Assembly (NCBI GenBank): GCA_963757605.1
Contig: CAVWSF010000001.1
Coordinates: 62,001-126,000, forward strand
Source of the DNA: JAICJC01 sp963757605
Lineage (GTDB): Bacteria > Actinomycetota > Thermoleophilia > Gaiellales > JAICJC01
Reading direction: 5' to 3'
Length of the DNA: 64,000 nt
In this document: piece by piece, positions 8,396 through 15,585 of the stretch
Layout of the letters: each line of letters opens with the position of its first letter
How positions within the stretch are numbered: position 1 is the first letter of the stretch
Notes under the pieces: generated by a model
Databases searched by the model: none
The model's input: only the letters and a program-made list of their open reading frames with translations
What the model was told of the DNA's origin: nothing
Translations under genes and position numbers: made by a program

Positions 8396-8401
8396 CGCGC
8401 C

Positions 8402-8447
8402 TTGACAACCGAACAGGTGTTCGCTACCGTAGACGAACACATGTTCG
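8402..8447 (+). promoter_or_regulatory. SOS-controlled promoter with two perfect LexA boxes
   Basis: A consensus -35 TTGACA (8402-8407) is spaced 17 bases from TACCGT (8425-8430). Box 1, CGAACAGGTGTTCG (8410-8423), fills the spacer. Box 2, CGAACACATGTTCG (8434-8447), covers the predicted transcription start and includes the ATG of the LysM gene. Both match the Gram-positive/actinobacterial LexA palindrome CGAAC-N4-GTTCG perfectly, with centres 24 bp apart. LexA binding would block RNA polymerase completely. Confidence 0.85.
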
Positions 8448-8707
8448 CCTCACACTCCACACGCCGCCTCGTTACCGCCCTCGCGGCCCTCGCGTGCGCG
8501 GCCGCGTTCCTCCTGGGTGAGGCCATCCCGTCCCGCGGATCCGCGCCGCCCCGGCACCACACGGTCCACGCCGGCGAGACGCTGTGGGGCATCGCCGAGC
8601 ACGCCTATCCCGGCTCCGACCCGCGCGAGGCCGTGTACCGGATCCGCGAAGCGAACGACATCCCCGGTTCGGCGATCGTCACCGGTGAGGAGCTGGTGCT
8701 GCCGTGA
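8441..8707 (+). CDS. SOS-regulated LysM membrane protein, YneA/ChiZ-like division inhibitor candidate
   Basis: An 88-residue protein: short basic N-terminus, one hydrophobic segment (residues 10-27, VTALAALACAAAFLLGEA), then a LysM domain from about residue 40 (TVHAGETLWGIAEHAYPG to TGEELVLP). This is the architecture of YneA of Bacillus and of the SOS-induced ChiZ of mycobacteria, which sit next to lexA and halt division after DNA damage. Here lexA is not adjacent, but the promoter carries two perfect LexA boxes, the second overlapping the ATG. The start is set by that promoter; with transcription beginning only a few bases upstream, the mRNA is nearly leaderless. It should be a membrane-anchored, peptidoglycan-binding protein. 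The division-inhibitor role is inferred. Confidence 0.85.
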   Translation: MFASHSTRRLVTALAALACAAAFLLGEAIPSRGSAPPRHHTVHAGETLWGIAEHAYPGSDPREAVYRIREANDIPGSAIVTGEELVLP

Positions 8708-8940
8708 GCCCCGCCACGCATCTGCGCCTCCTCCCGGCGCCCGATGCCCGCGTCGTCTACCTCGACGAGCGCCGCGCGGCCGATGACGCTCGGCCGCCGG
8801 CGCCGGTGCTCCGGCTGGTGCGGTCCGGCGACGAGGGCCAGGTCCTGCGGCTCGACGTCTTCCTGCGCCGCGCACGGGCCGTCCTGGCCGAGCGCGACCT
8901 CGGGCCGGCCATGGCCGAGATCCCGCCCCGCATCGCCTAA
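8704..8940 (+). CDS. small protein of unknown function co-transcribed with SOS LysM gene
   Basis: A 78-residue frame that begins with a GTG overlapping the LysM stop codon (GTGA), the usual sign of translational coupling in this genome. It is predicted to be soluble, with many Arg/Leu/Asp residues (LRLLPAPDARVVYLDERRA, then VLRLDVFLRRARAVLAERD, probably helical), and no recognised motif. If real it would be induced by DNA damage together with the LysM protein. No homologous family comes to mind. An alternative frame in the same stretch is less protein-like. Confidence 0.5.
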   Translation: MSPATHLRLLPAPDARVVYLDERRAADDARPPAPVLRLVRSGDEGQVLRLDVFLRRARAVLAERDLGPAMAEIPPRIA

Positions 8941-8970
8941 GCCTCAGCCCGAGCACGGGACGGCGGCCCA

Positions 8971-8976
8971 TACAAT
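8971..8976 (+). promoter_or_regulatory. -10 element of predicted leaderless rnz promoter
   Basis: TACAAT, five of six bases of the sigma-70 consensus, is followed by six bases and the rnz ATG. No Shine-Dalgarno sequence is present. Confidence 0.5.
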
Positions 8977-8982
8977 CGGCCG

Positions 8983-9924
8983 ATGGACATGAGCGTCCTC
9001 TTCCTCGGCACCGCCGGCGCGGCGCCGAGCGCCCATCGCGGCGCCCCCGGACACCTCGTGCGACGGGGCGGCGACCGCATCCTGGTCGACTGCGGCGAGG
9101 GCACCCAGCGCCAGCTCCTGCGATCGGGCGTCGGCCTCGTCGACGTCGACGACATCCTCATCACGCACTGCCATGCCGACCACATCCTCGGCCTGCCCGG
9201 CATCCTGAAGACGTTCGCGCTGCGGGCCCGCCAGGCGCCGCTTCGGCTCTACGGCCCCGCCGGGCTGCCCGAGCTCATGGCGGCGCTGCGGCCGGTCATC
9301 GGCCGGCTCACGTACCGCGTCGAGATCGAGGCGCTGGCGCCGGGCGACGCGTTGGAGCGGGACGGGTACCGCGTCCACGGCTTCGCCACCGACCATCACG
9401 TGGCGAGCGTGGGCTACGCGTTCGTCGAGGACGAGCGTCCCGGCCGGTTCGACATCGACGCGGCCCGCCAGATGGGGGTGCCCGAGGGGCCGCTGTTCGG
9501 GCAGCTCCAGCACGGCGAGGCGGTCACGCTCGAGAGCGGCGTCACGGTGCCCGCCGACGCCGTGGTGGGGGAGGCCCGTCCCGGGCGCACACTCGTCTTC
9601 TCCGGCGACACGCGGCCATGCAAGGAGCTCTTCCAGGCCTGCCTCGGCGCGGACGTGCTCGTGCACGAGGCGACGTTCCTCGAGGAGGAGGCCGACCGGG
9701 CCGCCGAGACCGGCCACACGACGGCGCTCCAGGCCGGGCGGCTGGCCCGAGAGGCCGGAGTGCGCCTGCTCGCGCTCACGCACATCTCGACCCGCCATCC
9801 GGCCCGCGAGATCCTGGCGGAGGCCCGCTCGGAGTTTCCGGCCGCCGTCCTCCCGCGCGACTTCGACTCGATCGAGGTGCCGCTGGCGGAGCGGGGCGAG
9901 CCGCACCTGATCAAGGCGGCGTGA
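8983..9924 (+). CDS. rnz: ribonuclease Z
   Basis: A 313-residue metallo-beta-lactamase-fold tRNA 3'-processing endonuclease. It has FLGTAGAAPS at the start, LVDCGEGTQRQLL, the metal motif THCHADHILGLPG (H-x-H-x-D-H), LVFSGDTRPC with the bridging Asp, VHEATF, and the C-terminal LTHIS. Length matches bacterial RNase Z (about 305-320). The ATG at 8983 is favoured by the -10 box six bases upstream. An internal ATG at 8989 is possible. Its end overlaps a methyltransferase gene by four bases, so the two are probably co-transcribed. The tRNA-Arg gene in this window has no encoded CCA, consistent with a need for this enzyme. Confidence 0.93.
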   Translation: MDMSVLFLGTAGAAPSAHRGAPGHLVRRGGDRILVDCGEGTQRQLLRSGVGLVDVDDILITHCHADHILGLPGILKTFALRARQAPLRLYGPAGLPELMAALRPVIGRLTYRVEIEALAPGDALERDGYRVHGFATDHHVASVGYAFVEDERPGRFDIDAARQMGVPEGPLFGQLQHGEAVTLESGVTVPADAVVGEARPGRTLVFSGDTRPCKELFQACLGADVLVHEATFLEEEADRAAETGHTTALQAGRLAREAGVRLLALTHISTRHPAREILAEARSEFPAAVLPRDFDSIEVPLAERGEPHLIKAA

Positions 9925-10664
9925 GCCACTTCGACGCGCTCGCGCCGGACTACGACCGGCTGCGACCGGCCGGCGAGGGATGGCAGGAGCTCGCCGGCCG
10001 AACGCTGGCCGCGCTGGAGGGCGCGCGCCGGCTCCTCGACGTCGGCTGCGGCACCGGCCGCTTCGCCGTGCTGGCGGCCGAGCGGCTGGGCGGACGGGTC
10101 TGGGGCGTCGACGCGTCGGACGAGATGTTGCGCGAGGCCCGCAGCCGGCCCGGGGCGTCGCGGGTGGGGTGGAGGCGGGCGGACGCGGCCGAGCTCCCGT
10201 TCAAGACCGGCTGGTTCGACGCCGTCCACAGCCATCTCGTGCTGCACCTCGTGGCCGATCGCGCAGCCGCCGTCGCCGAGATTGCCCGCGTCCTCGGCCC
10301 CGGCGGGCGCGTGGTCGTCGGCACGTTCGCCCCGGAGCACTTCCGCGAGTTCTTCCTGAATGAGTACTTCCCTTCGATCCCCGCGATCGACCTGGCCCGC
10401 TTCCCCGATCCCGACGGCCTCTGCGCCGAGCTGACCGCGGCCGGGTTCGAGCGGGCCGGCGTGGAGCGGTTTGACCAGCCGGTCGGCGCCGCCGCGGCGG
10501 ATGTCCTCGAGCGAGTGCGCGGCCGCTACATCTCGACGCTGCGGCTGGTCGCTGACGACGAGTACGCCGCCGGCCTCGCCCGGCTCGAGGCAGACGTGGT
10601 CGCCGGCCGCGAGGCCTTCGACTACAGGCTGCGATGGGCGCTCGTCACGGCGCAGCGAGGATAG
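9921..10664 (+). CDS. class I SAM-dependent methyltransferase
   Basis: A 247-residue UbiE/Methyltransf_11-type protein. Motif I LLDVGCGTGRFAVLA (about residues 34-48), the acidic end of beta-2 at VWGVDASDEML, ADAAELPF (motif II), and the post-II segment ARVLGPGGRVVVGTF are all present. It starts at a GTG overlapping the rnz stop (GTGA). The C-terminal 80 residues (DPDGLCAELTAAGFERAGVE onward) are typical of small-molecule methyltransferases. The acceptor is unknown. Its last 20 bases overlap tail-to-tail with the UDG-like gene. Confidence 0.88.
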   Translation: MSHFDALAPDYDRLRPAGEGWQELAGRTLAALEGARRLLDVGCGTGRFAVLAAERLGGRVWGVDASDEMLREARSRPGASRVGWRRADAAELPFKTGWFDAVHSHLVLHLVADRAAAVAEIARVLGPGGRVVVGTFAPEHFREFFLNEYFPSIPAIDLARFPDPDGLCAELTAAGFERAGVERFDQPVGAAAADVLERVRGRYISTLRLVADDEYAAGLARLEADVVAGREAFDYRLRWALVTAQRG

Positions 10665-11244
10665 CCCGCATCCCCTCGCGGAACGCCGGGCCGCCCGCGT
10701 TCGCCGGATGGCGGACGTAGGCCGTGCCGGCCGGGAGCACGGACTCGGCGATCCGCCCGACCGCGACGACTGTGCGCGGCCGGACGAGCTCGACGAGACG
10801 CATCGCAAGCGGCGCGCCGGCCTCGACCTCGGCGGCCGTCGGCCGGCGGTTCGAGAGCGGCTCGCCCGGCCGGTGCGGGTGGGTCGGCACCGTGTTCCAG
10901 AGGATGACCCGGTGCTCGGCGCCGAGTTCGGCGAGCACCTTGTGGACGATCGTCCCGGACGGCTCGCTCCACGTCCGCGCGGCGCACGTCGTCCGGTAGG
11001 GAGAGCCCCAGCGCAGGAGGTCGCGCTCCGACGTGAACGCGATACCCGACCAGCGCATGCCCTGATACCCGCCCGCCTCGCCCAGGCAGACGACGTCCGC
11101 GCCGGGCCGCTCCGCCAGGTAGGCGCGCAGGTTCTCGAACCGGATCGCCGCCGCCCCCGGCACGTCGTCGGGCCCGGCCTCGGCGTACTGGTTGAACGTG
11201 GCGCCGATGCGGAGTCGGGTCAGCTCGGCGAGGAGGCGCTCCAC
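10645..11244 (-). CDS. uracil-DNA glycosylase superfamily protein
   Basis: A 199-residue protein with the UDG-fold pattern: VVCLGEAGGYQGMRWSGIAFTS resembles the GExPGxxG nucleotide pocket, RVILWNTVPTHPHRPG supplies the NxxPxxP-like segment, and YVRHPANAGG is the C-terminal H-P-(S/A) loop. Glu in place of the usual activating Asp makes it closer to the less studied UDG subfamilies acting on uracil or deaminated bases. It starts at GTG (11244) and is divergent from the TetR gene. I would not assign a specific family number from inspection. Confidence 0.72.
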   Translation of the reverse strand: MERLLAELTRLRIGATFNQYAEAGPDDVPGAAAIRFENLRAYLAERPGADVVCLGEAGGYQGMRWSGIAFTSERDLLRWGSPYRTTCAARTWSEPSGTIVHKVLAELGAEHRVILWNTVPTHPHRPGEPLSNRRPTAAEVEAGAPLAMRLVELVRPRTVVAVGRIAESVLPAGTAYVRHPANAGGPAFREGMRAILAAP

Positions 11245-11254
11245 GCCGCCGAGC

Positions 11255-11308
11255 TTGACACGGGAGGGCCCGCTGTGGTTTAGTCAACTGCCTTAGTCGG
11301 ATGACTAA
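11255..11308 (+). promoter_or_regulatory. TetR gene promoter and palindromic operator
   Basis: A -35 TTGACA (11255-11260) is followed after 18 bases by TTTAGT (11279-11284). Just downstream lies the perfect 16-bp palindrome TTAGTCGGATGACTAA (11293-11308), three bases before the TetR ATG, and a further TTTAGTC half-site overlaps the -10. This is the typical layout of an autoregulatory TetR operator. Confidence 0.65.
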
Positions 11309-11311
11309 CAC

Positions 11312-11890
11312 ATGGTCACGAAGCCCGACATCAGAACCACGTTCCTCGACGCCGCCGAGCGGCTGCTCATCGAGGAGGGCAGGCGAGGCATCTCGACCCG
11401 GCGGCTGGCGCGCGAGGCCGGCCTGAACCACGGGCTCGTGCACTACTACTTCGGCAGCGTCGAGAACCTCATGCTGGCGGTGTTCGAGCGCTTCACCGAC
11501 CGGCTCGTGGAGCGCCAGCGGGCGATGTACGCGGCCGACGTCCCGTTCCTCGAGAAGTGGCGCGCCGCGATGGGGTTCATGGAGGAGGATCTCGCCGCCG
11601 GCTACGCCAAGGTCTGGGCCGAGCTCCAGGCCGCGGCGATGAACGACGAGGAGCTCCAGCGCCGCTTCAGCGCGGTGTACGTGAAGTGGCGCTCCGTCCT
11701 CACGGACGCGTTCACGGCGGCGGCGCGGGAGTACGGCGCGAGCGACGCGGCGGTGCCGGCGCTGGTCACGCTCGTCATGACCTTCACGGTCGGCATGTTC
11801 AACGAGCGCCTCGTCGGCATCGACGCGGGCCACGCCGAGCTCCTGGCGTGGTTCGAGGCCGCCGTCCGGTCGATGGAGGCCGCCGCGTGA
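11312..11890 (+). CDS. TetR/AcrR-family transcriptional regulator
   Basis: A 192-residue regulator. The N-terminal helix-turn-helix is clear: DAAERLLIEEGRRGISTRRLAREAG, then LNHGLVHYYFGSVENLM, with the recognition helix and the conserved YYFGS turn. The remaining 130 residues form the variable ligand-binding helical domain. The ATG lies three bases after a perfect palindromic operator, so autoregulation is likely. It heads a run of seven same-strand genes with overlapping or near-overlapping ends, which it probably controls. The ligand is unknown, and hydrolase or MaoC substrates nearby suggest a lipid or acyl compound. Confidence 0.9.
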   Translation: MVTKPDIRTTFLDAAERLLIEEGRRGISTRRLAREAGLNHGLVHYYFGSVENLMLAVFERFTDRLVERQRAMYAADVPFLEKWRAAMGFMEEDLAAGYAKVWAELQAAAMNDEELQRRFSAVYVKWRSVLTDAFTAAAREYGASDAAVPALVTLVMTFTVGMFNERLVGIDAGHAELLAWFEAAVRSMEAAA

Positions 11891-12783
11891 CCGTCGCCGA
11901 GCAGACCCGCGCCCGCTACCCCGACTCGGAGGGCGACGTGGACCGCGACGGCGTTCGTGTCCACTGGGAGCAGTACGGAGACGGCGCGCCGGCGATCCTC
12001 TTCCTGCCGACCTGGTCGATCGCGCCGGCCCGGTTCTGGAAGGCGCAGATCCCGTACTTCGCTCGCCGCCACCGCGTACTGGCCTTCGATCCGCGCGGGA
12101 ACGGCCGTTCCGACCGGCCGATCGCAGGCGACGCCTACGCCGAGGCGGCGTTCGCCGCCGACGCCGCCGCCGTCCTCGACGCGACAGGGACCGACCGCGC
12201 CGTCGTCGTCGGGCTCTCGCTCGGGGCGCAGCGCGGGCTGCTTCTGGCGACGGAGCGCCCGGACCGCGTGCTCGGGCTCGTGCTGCTCGGGCCTGCGGTC
12301 CCGCTTGCGCCGATGCCGCCCAAGCGGGCCGAGGCCTTCGCGCTCTTCGACCAGGAGCGCAGCGACGAGCGGCCGTGGCACCAGCACAACGCGCACTTCT
12401 GGAGGCGTGACTTCCGAGGGTTCCTCGAGTTCTTCTTCTCGCAGGCGTTCACCGAGCCGCACTCGACCAAGCAGACCGAGGACTGCGTCGGCTGGGGACT
12501 CGATTGCGGGGTGGATGCTCTGCTGGCCTCGGAGGACGGCCCGGGCCTCGGCGACGCGACCGCTGCGACCGCCGCGGCCGTCACCTGCCCGGTGCTCGTG
12601 ATCCACGGTACGGACGACGCGATCGTCCCCCACGCGGCCGGAGCCGAGCTGGCCCGCCTGACCGGCGGGTCGCTCGTCACCGTCGCGGGCGGCGGCCACT
12701 GCCCGCAGGCCCGCGACCCGGTGCTCGTGAACCTCCTCCTCCGCGACTTCGTCGACTCGCTCGACGGGCAGGACGCGGCATGA
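11887..12783 (+). CDS. alpha/beta hydrolase (Ser nucleophile)
   Basis: A 298-residue alpha/beta hydrolase. The oxyanion-side motif FLPTWSIAPARFW is followed by FDPRGNGRSDRP, the nucleophile elbow VVGLSLGAQ (Ser111), VLVIHGTDDAIVP (acid Asp) and AGGGHCPQ (His), so a full catalytic triad is present. The cap region (about residues 145-225) is rich in aromatic residues and contains FTEPHSTKQTEDCVGW. It starts at a GTG overlapping the TetR stop. The next gene's N-terminal domain is a close paralogue sharing this PHSTKQ cap motif, so tandem duplication is evident. Substrate not identifiable. Confidence 0.9.
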   Translation: MTVAEQTRARYPDSEGDVDRDGVRVHWEQYGDGAPAILFLPTWSIAPARFWKAQIPYFARRHRVLAFDPRGNGRSDRPIAGDAYAEAAFAADAAAVLDATGTDRAVVVGLSLGAQRGLLLATERPDRVLGLVLLGPAVPLAPMPPKRAEAFALFDQERSDERPWHQHNAHFWRRDFRGFLEFFFSQAFTEPHSTKQTEDCVGWGLDCGVDALLASEDGPGLGDATAATAAAVTCPVLVIHGTDDAIVPHAAGAELARLTGGSLVTVAGGGHCPQARDPVLVNLLLRDFVDSLDGQDAA

Positions 12784-14909
12784 GGGGCGCCGAGCAGACC
12801 CGAGCCCGCTACCCGGACGCCGACGGCGTCGTCGAGCGCGACGGTGTGCGGGTCTACTGGGAGCGGTACGGCTCCGGCTCGCCCGCCTATCTGCTCCTCC
12901 CGACGTGGGAGGCCCTGCACTCGCGGACGTGGAAGTGCCAGATCCCGTACCTGGCCCGGTACGGGACCGTGATCACGTTCGACCCGCGCGGGAACGGGCG
13001 CTCGGACCGGCCGCGGGATCCCGCCCTCTACGCGCGGCGCGAGTACGCGGACGACGCCGTCGCGGTGCTCGACGCCGCCGGGGTGGCTCGCGCGCTCGTG
13101 GTGGCCTGGTGCGACCTCGGCGAGTCGCTGATCCTCGCGGCGGAGCATCCCGAGCGCGTGACCGGCCTCTTCGAGATCGCCCCGGCCGTCCAGCTCGTCG
13201 ACATGCCGCCGGAGCTGGTCGCCCACCCCTTCGACGAGCCTCTCGACACGGACGAGGGCTGGGCCAAGGAGAACCGCCACTACTGGCTGCGCGACTGGCG
13301 CGGGTACACGGAGTTCTTCTTCGGCGAGTGCTTCAGCGAGCCGCATTCGACGAAGCAGCTGGAGGACGCGGTCGGCTGGTCGCTCGAGACCGACCCCGAG
13401 ACCATGCTCCTGCGCTTCCGCGGCTGGAACGACAAGGTGATCGGGCGGGCGGAGGCGACGGCACACGCGGGCCGGATCGCGTGCCCGGGCGTCGTGATCC
13501 ACGGAACCGAGGACCGGCTCGTGGAGGCCGGCCGCGGCCGGACGGTGGCCGAGACGCTGGGCTGGGGCCACGTGAGCATCGAGGGCTCCGGCCACGGCCC
13601 GCACGCCCGCGATCCCGTGCGCACGAACCTGCTCCTGCGCACGGCGGGGCGTGAAGCGACTGCCGGCCCCCGGCCGGCCGCCGACCGGCGCTGGACGCGG
13701 GCCGTCAAGCGCGCGAAGCGCGCGCTCTACATCTCCTCGCCGATCGGCCTGGGGCACGCCTGGCGCGACGTCGCGATCGCAGACGAGCTGCGCGCGCTGC
13801 ACCCGGACATCCAGATCGACTGGCTCGCCCAGGATCCCGTGACGCGCGTCCTCGAGTCGCGCGGCGAGCGCATCCACCCGGCCTCGGCCGACCTGGCGAG
13901 CGAGTCGGCCCACATCGCCTCCGAGTCGGCCGGCCACGACCTGCACGTCTTCCAGGCGATCCGGCGGATGGACGAGATCCTGATCGCGAACTTCATGGTC
14001 TTCCACGACCTCGTGGAGCAGGAGGCCTACGACGTGTGGATCGCGGACGAGGGCTGGGAGATCGACTACTTCCTGCACGAGAACCCGGAGCTCAAGACGG
14101 CGGCGTACTGCTGGCTCACCGACTTCGTCGGCTGGCTGCCGATGCCCGACGGCGGCGAGCACGAGGCCTACCTGACGGCCGACCTGAACGCCGAGATGAT
14201 CGAGCACATCGCCCGCTTTCCGCGGATCCGAGACCGGGCGATCTTCGTCGGGAGCCCGCAGGACATCGTGGCCGACACGTTCGGGCCGGGGCTGCCTGCG
14301 ATCAGGGCGTGGACCGAGGAGCACTACGACTTCTCGGGCTACGTGATCGGGCCGCTGCCCGGCCCCGGGGAGCGGGAGGCGCTGCAGGCCGAGCTCGGCT
14401 GCGGGCCGGACGAGCGGGTCTGCATCGCCACGGTGGGCGGCTCGGGCGTCGGGGACGCGCTCCTGCGCCGGGTCGTCGACGGCTTCGACGTGGCCCGCCG
14501 GGCGATCCCCGACCTGCGGATGATCGCCGTCGCCGGTCCGCGCATCGACCCGGCCACGTTCCCGCAGCGCGACGGCCTGGAGGTGCGCCCCTACGTCCAC
14601 GAGCTTCGCCGCCACCTCGCCGTCTGCGACCTCGCCGTCGTCCAGGGCGGCCTGGCGACGACGATGGAGCTGACGGCTGCGCGGCGGCCGTTCCTCTACT
14701 TCCCGCTCGGCCACCACTTCGAGCAGCGCATCCACGTGCGCCACCGGCTCGACCGATACGGCGCCGGCCGCTGCATGGACTTCGACACGGCAACCCCCGA
14801 CGCGATCGGTGCAGCCATCGCCGAGGAGATCGGAAGGGAGGTGGCCTATCGCGACGTCGAGACCGACGGCGCCGCCCGCGCGGCGGCGCTGATTGCAGAG
14901 GTGCTGTGA
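12780..14909 (+). CDS. fusion of alpha/beta hydrolase (Cys at nucleophile position) and UGT/MurG-like glycosyltransferase
   Basis: A single 709-residue frame joins two domains. Residues 1-285 are an alpha/beta hydrolase paralogous to the upstream gene (FDPRGNGRSDRP, EPHSTKQLEDAVGW). The nucleophile elbow reads VVAWCDLGES, so Cys111 replaces Ser, with Asp245 and His272 still present. After a linker of about 25 Arg/Pro-rich residues, residues 315-709 form a GT-B protein: ALYISSPIGLGHAWRDVAIADEL at the start, CIATVGGSGVG, and a C-terminal VVQGGLATTMELTAARRPFLYF donor-binding region as in UGT/MurG enzymes. The ATG overlaps the previous stop by four bases. No frameshift is apparent at the join, so the fusion seems genuine. 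Function unknown. Confidence 0.85.
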   Translation: MRGAEQTRARYPDADGVVERDGVRVYWERYGSGSPAYLLLPTWEALHSRTWKCQIPYLARYGTVITFDPRGNGRSDRPRDPALYARREYADDAVAVLDAAGVARALVVAWCDLGESLILAAEHPERVTGLFEIAPAVQLVDMPPELVAHPFDEPLDTDEGWAKENRHYWLRDWRGYTEFFFGECFSEPHSTKQLEDAVGWSLETDPETMLLRFRGWNDKVIGRAEATAHAGRIACPGVVIHGTEDRLVEAGRGRTVAETLGWGHVSIEGSGHGPHARDPVRTNLLLRTAGREATAGPRPAADRRWTRAVKRAKRALYISSPIGLGHAWRDVAIADELRALHPDIQIDWLAQDPVTRVLESRGERIHPASADLASESAHIASESAGHDLHVFQAIRRMDEILIANFMVFHDLVEQEAYDVWIADEGWEIDYFLHENPELKTAAYCWLTDFVGWLPMPDGGEHEAYLTADLNAEMIEHIARFPRIRDRAIFVGSPQDIVADTFGPGLPAIRAWTEEHYDFSGYVIGPLPGPGEREALQAELGCGPDERVCIATVGGSGVGDALLRRVVDGFDVARRAIPDLRMIAVAGPRIDPATFPQRDGLEVRPYVHELRRHLAVCDLAVVQGGLATTMELTAARRPFLYFPLGHHFEQRIHVRHRLDRYGAGRCMDFDTATPDAIGAAIAEEIGREVAYRDVETDGAARAAALIAEVL

Positions 14910-14934
14910 AGCAAACAACGACTGGGGGTCACAA

Positions 14935-15585
14935 ATGTCTCTTGCTGAGGCCGAATCCCAAGCGACCGAGGTCGTCTACGACCTGACCGGAACGCTTCTC
15001 GAGGTGTGCACGTGCGGCGTCCTTTGCCCATGCTGGGTCGGGGAGGACCCCGACGGGGGCGATTGCCACTCAGTGCTCTCCTACCACTTCACGGAGGGGA
15101 CGATCCGGGGGGTCGACGTCTCGGGCCGCACCATCGCGAACATCGTCCACATCCCGGGCAACGTGCTCACGCCGGGCACCTGGAAGGTCGCGCAGTTCAT
15201 CGACGACGAGGCGACCGACGCGCAGTTCGAGGCGCTCCGCGACGCCTACTCCGGCGCGCTGGGCGGGCCGCTGGCCGACCTGGCCGGGCTGGTCGGGGAG
15301 GTGCTCACCTGCGAGCGCGTGCCGATCTCCCATCAGGTCGTCGAGGGCGTCGGCACGCTCGACGTGGGCGACTTCGCGCACTGCGAGATGGCGCCGTTCC
15401 GAGGCGCCGACGGCACCATCACCACGATCCGCGACTCGGTCTTCTCGACCGTTCCCGGGTCGCCCGCCTACCTCTCCAAGGCGTCCGCGCAGCGGATCAG
15501 CCTGCCGCAGTACGGCCTCGAGTGGTCGGAGGGACAGAACGCGATCCAGGCCGACTACCGGATGACCCACGCGGTCGCCCGGTGA
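14935..15585 (+). CDS. DUF1326 domain protein
   Basis: A 216-residue DUF1326 protein. The conserved N-terminal cysteine cluster is EVCTCGVLCPCWVG, followed by DCHSVLSYHFTEGTI and a later DFAHCEMAPFRGADG. The ATG at 14935 has a purine-rich GGGGG sequence eight bases upstream, and the longer frame from 14893 begins inside the previous gene. It ends in a GTGA overlap with a DUF2182 membrane protein. DUF1326 and DUF2182 genes are repeatedly found side by side, and the Cys cluster suggests metal handling, but no biochemical role is established to my knowledge. Confidence 0.88.
   Translation: MSLAEAESQATEVVYDLTGTLLEVCTCGVLCPCWVGEDPDGGDCHSVLSYHFTEGTIRGVDVSGRTIANIVHIPGNVLTPGTWKVAQFIDDEATDAQFEALRDAYSGALGGPLADLAGLVGEVLTCERVPISHQVVEGVGTLDVGDFAHCEMAPFRGADGTITTIRDSVFSTVPGSPAYLSKASAQRISLPQYGLEWSEGQNAIQADYRMTHAVAR

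Noticed and set aside
12135..14918. Very long open frame on the minus strand (over 900 codons)
   Set aside because: It is antisense to the hydrolase and fusion genes, has no domain motifs, and arises from GC-rich third positions.
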